Shown in pieces: positions 40,001 to 49,000 of a DNA stretch of 64,000 bases. The DNA lies in the NCBI GenBank assembly GCA_039881145.1, contig JAYKKI010000016.1, positions 7,217,001 through 7,281,000 on the forward strand. The letters run 5' to 3'. Below the pieces are notes generated by a model, which was not told where the DNA came from, ran no database searches, and saw only the letters and a program-made list of their open reading frames with translations. The position numbers were made by a program, and so were the translations under genes. Positions within the stretch are counted from its first letter, which is position 1. Each line of letters opens with the position of its first letter. The DNA is from Druceiella hillmani (taxonomy: Eukaryota > Arthropoda > Insecta > Lepidoptera > Hepialidae).

Positions 40001-43000
40001 CAGAAAACGGGGTATTGCGAACGCTTATGGGAAAAAGTAAACATTAAAAATACTGACCACAAACAATTACACCCATAAATTAGGAAAAGTTTACATTGAA
40101 TATTGGTACATGTAAACAGGTTGTTGATTTTTGAAACATTAGGGTAGATAATTAGAACTACATTCGTTAAAAATAAAAGAACAACATCGTGTTATGCAGA
40201 TGTAATTTACATAGTTGAAAAGAACTTGTTAATTCTGTGCATCAAATTAAGTGGAAAACACTAAGTAAATATAAAAAAAAATGTTATCGTTTCTAAAAAC
40301 AAAAAAAACCACCAAAATTGCAATTTTAATAAAAAAAATTAATTGTGTTCCACATTATTTTACATAAATTAACTTACGCTTCAAAATTACTCAGTTCGAT
40401 GCGCAAAATATAATACATTTGTTAATAATACACAAGTTCTTGTATATAGTTTCAGTGAAGGTCTCAGAAATTAGAATGGGTATAAGTTAAAATTACCAAT
40501 TCTAGCCAATTTCCTGTAAAACTGTAATTGTCATCAAACTGCATTGTTAGTTTCCTAATGTACAAACGCTTTCTCAGTTTTATAGATTTTCCAACTTAAG
40601 TATAAGAAAGAACAGCTGTCAAAAAGAACGACAGTGTATTGATTCCAATATACTAACCGGTAATAATGTATAACTGGTAATTACGTATAACTGCTAATAT
40701 ATATAATATTATAAATTCAAAAGTTTTTTTGTATGCTTGTTTGTCACCAACTAGTTTTTCACCAAGCAAATTTAGAAGGAATTTTGAATATCGTGGAAAA
40801 TAATTCGGAATATGGATTGTTCTGGAAAACTGAACGATTTGTTAAAGAAAAAATAAATCTTTTTTTCTTCCCGATTGATGGCGTTGTTAAGGTTGTGACA
40901 GTAAGATTAAAAAATTATTACATTTTTTTTTATTGAAAATGATTTTTTTTCCAAACTATAAATATTACATCATTTTACATTGACTTAGTTTTATAGACAA
41001 ATCGCTCGACGCGTTTTTTTAAATAAAATAGTGAAATGCCTACTTTTTCTGTTAATTATATAATTTTTGAGAGCGAATTTTACCAAAACTAAATGGCAAT
41101 ACATAATTTTATATTGAATTACTTTTTTAGACAAAGTGCTCGACGCGTTTTTCAAATAGACTGAAATGTGATGTAATATAGGTGGCAAAATTTTTGAGAA
41201 CGATTTTTACCAAAACTAAAAGCCAAGTATTTTTTCGGAATGGTAATATGACATCATTTTACATTGATTTAGTTTTTTAGACAAATCGTTAGACGGGTAA
41301 TTTTTTGAAATAAAATTAAAAGTGTGGTGAAATAACTAAATTTTATGTAATGTTAATTGTAAAATTATGGAGAGCGATTCTTACCAAAATTAAACGGTAA
41401 ATAAATTTTAAATTTTAAAACGAGTTATATAACAAGGTATAAAACCTTCAATTACGTAATTTTTAACGTCATAATTATATTCTATGATAAAAGCCAAAGG
41501 TTAGTTTACATATCAGCTCTATTTCATAAGCTTACTTTTCATCTTCTGAAGTAAATATTTTATGTTGGAATTCTCAGTACATTTTGGTTGTTGGCAACAA
41601 GGCCACAGGTAAAAATTAGTTGTATATAAATATTTTATCATACTTTGTATATTTTTATTTATTTCATAGGAAATAAGCTGTTTGTACACATTACTAACTT
41701 TTTATTAAACAATATAATCCCTATGTCCTACTTGTTAACTAAAATCAATGTGGGTTTCAATTTTAAATCTACAGTAGTTTTAAGATTATGTATACAGTAG
41801 ATTTTTCATATAAAAAATAAACTTACATAAAATTTAAAATATTCAGATAATTTCGGGTACTCTTTGAGAGTTACGTGGTAAATTATGCGTATAAAAATAA
41901 ATAAATAATGTGTTGTTTATAATATCCTTTCCTTCACCAAACAAACATTATCTTTTGAGCTTAGATACAGCACATAACACATCTTTAGTTGTAGAAATCT
42001 CATCTTCCTTGCAATCTTCTTCTTCCTCCTCATATTCCTCATCAAGTGTCGTATGGGATGGAACAACAGTTTCTATAATTTCACTATCGGACATACTGCT
42101 AGCAATGTTAAGTTGACTGACAATATCAACATATGTTGCCCAATCCACAATATATATTTGTTTCGCTTGACGATGTTGTTGTCAACTGTGCTAATGGTAT
42201 ATTCAATTCATCATCGGAGTCGTTGTCAATTGTTGTGATATCCGAAGATTTACAGAATCCAGCGTGTAGAAAACACTTTTTGATCGTATCCGGAGTCACT
42301 CGAGCACATCGAAAATGGGCCTGCCCTATTTTCGATGTCCTCCATCACTTTCTGTACTAAAATCTTCCGATAATGACTTTTGAGGGTTTTAATTATCCCT
42401 TAATCAATCGGTTGAATCACTGATGTAGTGTTTGATGGTTTTATGTTGGTCAGATTCTCAATTTTCGGATAAGCTGGGCAATTGTCAATAAATAAAATAA
42501 TCTTTTTTTTTGCTTCGTAACCGGGAGTCCCATTTGCGTAGAACTTTTCCAAAAATCTCTGAAGTCATCTAGGAGTTTTTATTTGCTTCATAATCAACTG
42601 ACAAAAATTTAACATTTTTGAAACACCTGGGTTTTTTTGCCTTGCCTATGACCAATAGTTTTCTTTTTATCCCGTGCCATACTCGATTCTATCTTTTGAT
42701 AAGTTTCCACCTACGCACTTTTCCCTATAAATTTCAAGGTTTTTTCAGGAGTTAACCTAAAAAACCAACCTATCTCGTCAGAGTTCCATATTTGGCTATC
42801 AGTGTAATCTTCAGTCAATTTTGGGAAAACTGTTTTGTCACAGTAACTTTGCGATACACTAGCGGCTTCTCCACAAACTTTGCCTGCTACGATATCGTGT
42901 CGTTGGCGAAATCGATATATTCAGCTCTCAGAACACTCAAAATATATTTTCCCAAACAGTCTGGCAAAATGATTAGCCTTTTCTTGCAGCTGACGACCGC

Positions 43001-46000
43001 TCAAAGACACATTATGGCTTCTTTGAACTTTGAACGACACTAGAAGGGCATTTTCGACATCTTGATGCGTCGGTTTACAGTTTTTCTTAATTTTCAAGGA
43101 TTTTGATTCAAAGCATTCTAATATTTTATCACGGTTTTTCCACATCGTAGATATTGTTGAATGGGAAACTTTGTATTCTTTGCACAAATCAGTATTGTTT
43201 TCACCATTTTTCAATTTTGAAATGATTTCCGCCTTTTCTTTAACAGTAGCTGTACTTATTCAAAAGTTTACTAAACACAGTTGCTATTCAGATTATCACT
43301 TCGTAACTGAATCATTTTAACTCCGAAACGTACACTCTTACCTACCTACCCAGCTAATATCTATAAACAAAAGGTGAAGGTCACCACAGTTGCTGATCAT
43401 TTGTAATATCTACACGGGATTTTTAGGAATTTGTTACAAATGGCTCGTTAAAAACAGTCGCTACATCCGAACTCGGCGTTACATCCGAAGTCGCCATAGG
43501 TACATGAACACTGTAATAAAGTATGCTTTAAATTCAAGGGACTTAGATTTAATGTCGCTATAGAAAAATGGTTGCTATAGCCAAGGTCGTAATAAATGAA
43601 ATTCACTGTACATGTGTTTTTCATTTAGAGTATTTTTTAAATTGAGTCAAAATGGTAAAATTTAATGTTGTTATTAACTTATCAAAAATATTGATGTCAT
43701 ATACGCCAATTGCTTATTGTTTAAAAACCTTCGGCCTTTTTTAAAAACCTACCCAAAAAATTACGGGCAACAGTCTTACTTCTTTCTAAAGAACGCAGGT
43801 AGTGGAAATGACTTATGAACAGAGAACCGTTTTGCTATTTCTTGTTTAATAATATTAAATATGATTTATTATTACCAACATTACCTAGAAGTGGCATTGT
43901 TAAGGCATAGAGAGTACCTAATTATTCAACAATGCAGAACTGAATACTGTGAAGTTCACATTGTAGACGGTTCAACAACAATCGACTTAGCAATAACAGT
44001 AAGGTTAAGTTACACTTAGGCGGTTACAGTCTTAAATATTTTTTAGGCTAGCAGAATTAATTTATTTAACTATTTTAATTTTGGGAAACTAAGGTTAACG
44101 TAATTACCTACATCTTGTAATGTTATAATAAAAAGTAAGCTTTTGTCTATTTGATTATCGCGCCGTGACAAAAAACTTATTAAAACATTTTAATAATACT
44201 TATATTATTGACTTGTGGACTAAAAAAATTACACTCAGAAAAGTAATATCAATATGAAATTCGTCTGTTTTATTGCTTAAGTTTGGGATATGGAAAATAA
44301 TTGAGATACGTGTCGTTGAAATAATAGTTACCGAAATTGAATGCTTAGTTAAAAAAATGGTCATATAAGTGAATATTGAAAAAGTTATCTAAGTTCGAGT
44401 GGCGTTCAACAAATTTTTCACATAGCTATGAAATAAAAACATGTTTAAACTATAACACTCACATTTTTCAATATAATTGATAATTATGTTGAAAAATATA
44501 AGTTTTATATTACTTTAAAAATTTTTGCTACCAAAATTGCTTTGTTAAATGAATTATCGTCGTAAAATAACTTTCTCTAAAAGTTTTTTTACAATCCAAA
44601 AATAAGAGACAGTAGCTAAGTTGGAAATTCGAATTATAGAGTAGAAACTTAATAATCGCATAAAATAGTCTTTGAAACGTATGGTGATAAAATCGATGTG
44701 TTGTCGTATAGAATGAAAATACTATTTTTGAGTATCACTTTTATAATTTTTTTCAACTGGTAAAAAATAGAAGTATTTCACAGAATTTTACAGACTTTTG
44801 TTTATAACTAGTAATGTTTAGTCACATTCGCAGAAAAAATGGGACTATTATAAAAATAAGCCTGTCGGCAAGATTATGGCCACAGCATAATCCTAAACAT
44901 TTTAGACCGCTTTATGTTTTCACGTGTTGTTGCACGTTTTGATGTTCCTGCTTAATTTCTGGATCATAATAATGAAAAGTTAATTTCAATAACGCTATAA
45001 TACCTTAGAAATTTTCATTATAAAACTCCAAAATCAATTCATAGGTTTCAATGTGCGTTTATATTTAGTTAGCGTGAGCATGGGCGGAAGCATTTGTGGA
45101 GGTTTATGACATGTCTAAACAGTCGTGAATAATACCGTTTATCGTGCGTAATACCGTTTATCATCAATTTTATTAATACTTATTGCAATACGACTAATAA
45201 TTATTAATATTTATTTTATGCGGTTCATGTGACCCTTGTAGCAAATAATTAACAGCGTGTACCTTAATTGCCATTAAATTATATTATCGGGAACTTATTA
45301 AACTTGTTTCGTATGCAAAGCTGCAGGAAATAATTTAAATTAATTTTGTGGATTGACCTGTTTAGTATGGCTGTATCTTTAAACATTAGTTCCGCCAATG
45401 CAAGCACGCCTTTAAACACGGAGAATTGTTATCATTACGATTACGATTGTGATAATTATTTTACATCGCAATTACGGGAGATCGAGCATTTTTACTTTAT
45501 CTCATTTGTCAAGTACCACGTGTGAGAATGCGTATGTGAGTTTTAGAAGATGTTCCCGAGTCACGTTTAATTATTTGTTACTGATATAATCTTTAAATGT
45601 ACATAGATTACTCATTGTACGTTGATTATATCGCCGATTTTAATAGTTAGAATTTTGATAGACATTAATAGTGAGGTTACTAGATATGTTTATAAGCCGT
45701 TTATTAATTAACAATATTATTTTGAAATTTACTGTTTTGGTGTTAAAGAAAATATTTTAATATTCTTTAGATAAGTGTTCTCTGCTATGATTGAGCCTCA
45801 TTGATTCGTAATTGGTGCCTCCCATCCATAAAATTGATACTCGAAAATTGCAAATAAATATTTTTATATCTCACTTCTGATATTACTAAGTGTAACTATC
45901 TCAAAATTCAGCTTCCTCAAATTCAGACCGACGACCAGATACACAGTTAATTCTGTATTTATTCTGTTTTTGTTTCTAATTTAGGCACGGAACACTAGTA

Positions 46001-49000
46001 GTAAAGGTTTTTCCTTCTATAATTTTTAGATAAATGCAAATCTTCAGAACCTATTGATCGTTAACAGTAATCTAAATCGTACGAAAATATTTTATTTATG
46101 GAAAACTTGTTTATCAGCCTGTGTTAAATACACTTTATTTATAGCTTGAGAGTTATTTTTCTAACGATACTTCTAAAAGAGTTTTGAGATAAAAAAAATG
46201 GAATAGTTAATTTGCCTCCCCACCCATAATTTTCCTTACAAATATTTTTGAATTTAATTTATTTAGGGTTGTGTGGGTTACTATGCTTTACCACTGTACC
46301 AAATTTTCAAGATTCTACATCAAGTAGTCTCAGAGATAAAAATACAAGATGTGAGTGATCTTCTGAGGATTCCGTTTTTCCTTTTGTGATATGAAATCCC
46401 AAAATCTAATGCACAAATTTGTGCAGAGTTTTCACAATAATATTTATTTAAAATTTAGGAAAATACTTAGTTTTAATCAATTGATACTGATGGAATTTAT
46501 GGTATTATTATTAACGGCATTGAGCGTTGCTGGAATTATCGTCTTTCTGTTCGTTAATGTTCGTTCTTAGTAAAAGTTACTAAAAAAATTACAAAATAAG
46601 TTTAGATTTAATTTGATTGTTATATTTAACAAAGGTTAGGTAAGAAACTAATGTATTTTAGAAACATGTTAGAATTTCGTCACGACCCAGTTAAAGTTTG
46701 TTTACGAAAATATGGTTTGAAAGAAACATTAAGTCTCCAAATGAAACTATCAAATGTACGTACATTGATGATTTATGCTCTCAAGATAGATCCATAATAT
46801 TGAGCCCTCAAGGTTATAGATGTCATAAACCCGCCAGAATCAAGAACATCGTTATTATAACGACTTTGGTTAACGTTGACGCTATACATCATACACAGTT
46901 AATTAAAAATATTGCATAAATTTTGTATGCGTCCAAAATAAATAAGAAAAACAGTTCAATAAGCAATTTTGTGAAAAATACAATTCAACGAATAATTACT
47001 TTGCACAATTTAAAAAAAAATACTCGTTATTATTTAAAGTTTTAAATAATTTTGACAGCTTATTTTCAAATATAAGCCAAATATAAGAATTTACAAATAT
47101 TACAATTATTTAATTATAATGTAGCATTTTAAAGAAATTACAACTGTAAAATAAATTCTTATCGACAATTTAACATTTAGAATATTACTTAAAATATTTA
47201 CGAGTTGACAAGTTATTTTCCCGATTTTTTTCTATATGTTTCTATGTATTTGTTTGGTATCTTATAGTTACATAAAATTGTACCTAAAAGTTACGATACA
47301 AATTTTATAGACAATTCCATTAATAGTTACTTAATTGTTTCATTATGAGTTCCATGTGGCATTAATAAAGGTCCTAATTTATTAATAAAAAGCTAAGAGA
47401 ATTCATTTTAAGATTCAATTCGTAGTGGAAAAATTAACTTGCAGCCAAATATAATATTTTAATAGTTGAAATAGATACCTCAGAGTTAAATAATCGTAGA
47501 ATACTATTCTAAAGCGCAAAAGAAATACATTTAATCAAGCTATGACTTAAACATGTCGTCTAGGTAACCCGAGTCGATAAGTTTATTTTTAATAATCTAA
47601 TTTACGTACTGTTTTTTTAAAAGCTAAAGTATAATATGGTCAATAATGATAAATAAATAACTTTCCATGTAACACTTAATCACTACTTAAGGATAATTAT
47701 TAATTATGTTTAATGAACATACGAATGTGGACAGCTAAATTGCGTGACGGTTAACCAATGTCAACGACGTTGACGGCATCTGTCAACGACTTTAACCGCA
47801 GCGAGATCGATGGCAGGGTTAATTGAGAGTTGAACCCGAATTAAATTTATTAATCGTTATCTTTAACGTCATAGGGTTTCACTTACGGTGGAAGTTGTGC
47901 AATCAAATCAGACATCGTAGATTGGAATGCGGACAAGATTCACAGATTTTGTTCGTAGTTAAATCTCTTTCACATATTTACATTTTTTTAAGTGTGTTCT
48001 GATAAGGACACATAAATAGAGAATTAAAAATGTGAAAACGATGTGAATATATCAGAAAATAATATTTTAATAATTTAATGTTAGTACTCCGTAAAGATGT
48101 GTAATCAATTGGTTTTTAGCAATATTTCTCATGTCAGTGTTCAGTGGAAAGTAGCTTGTCATTAAAATTGTTATCTCAAAAAATAACAGAATTAACATGG
48201 AATGTAAAACATTAGTGGAATCGAAGTTATGAGCTTGGTTAATACGCTAATCAGTTATTGCTTAGCAGTATTCGTAACGTCAGTGTACAGTACAGGTGTA
48301 ATTTGTTAGTAAAAATGTTATCTCAGACAATAACAGAATTGAGATAGAATGCTAAACATTAAAATCATGCATAATTCATGCTGAAATGATATGTAGAGTA
48401 TCAACTGGTTGTTATTTAACTTATAGTTGTCGGCTTTATTGACATGTTCAATACTGTGTGCATGGAACTAAGTCTAGAACTTTGTCAGGGTGTTTCTTTA
48501 AAATCTGTAATCCTAAAAAAATATTTAATTCCATTTTTATTTGATGTTTTACTGTCTCGTTTGTAATTTTCTGTAAAATTTCGCATAATATATGTTGACA
48601 TCATTCGTATCGAATATGTTAATGTAATGTAAGTGCTTAAAAATATTTCTGAGAAATTTTGAGAGACAAGTTTGGTTTAAAAAAATATTTTCTTTTATTT
48701 ACGATAGTGTGAGACATCAGTTGGAAGAGCGATTTACTTGGATTCCAAAATTATTATTTGGAAATTCTGTCTAAGAAAGTTTTAGAGACAAAAGTTTTAA
48801 GCAAAAAGCATATCATCCCCTTTCCCATCCCAAAACTGATATATTTATAATAAAGAAAGTAAGAGGATTACTTTAATTTAACTTAAAGTTTTCCTTTGAA
48901 GCAATACCACCAGTTTTTTATCTTATATTTTTAGGCAAATTGGCGATAATTTTATGGCTGTCAATTAGGTTATAAACAAAATATTAACGTGGTGAAAAAT

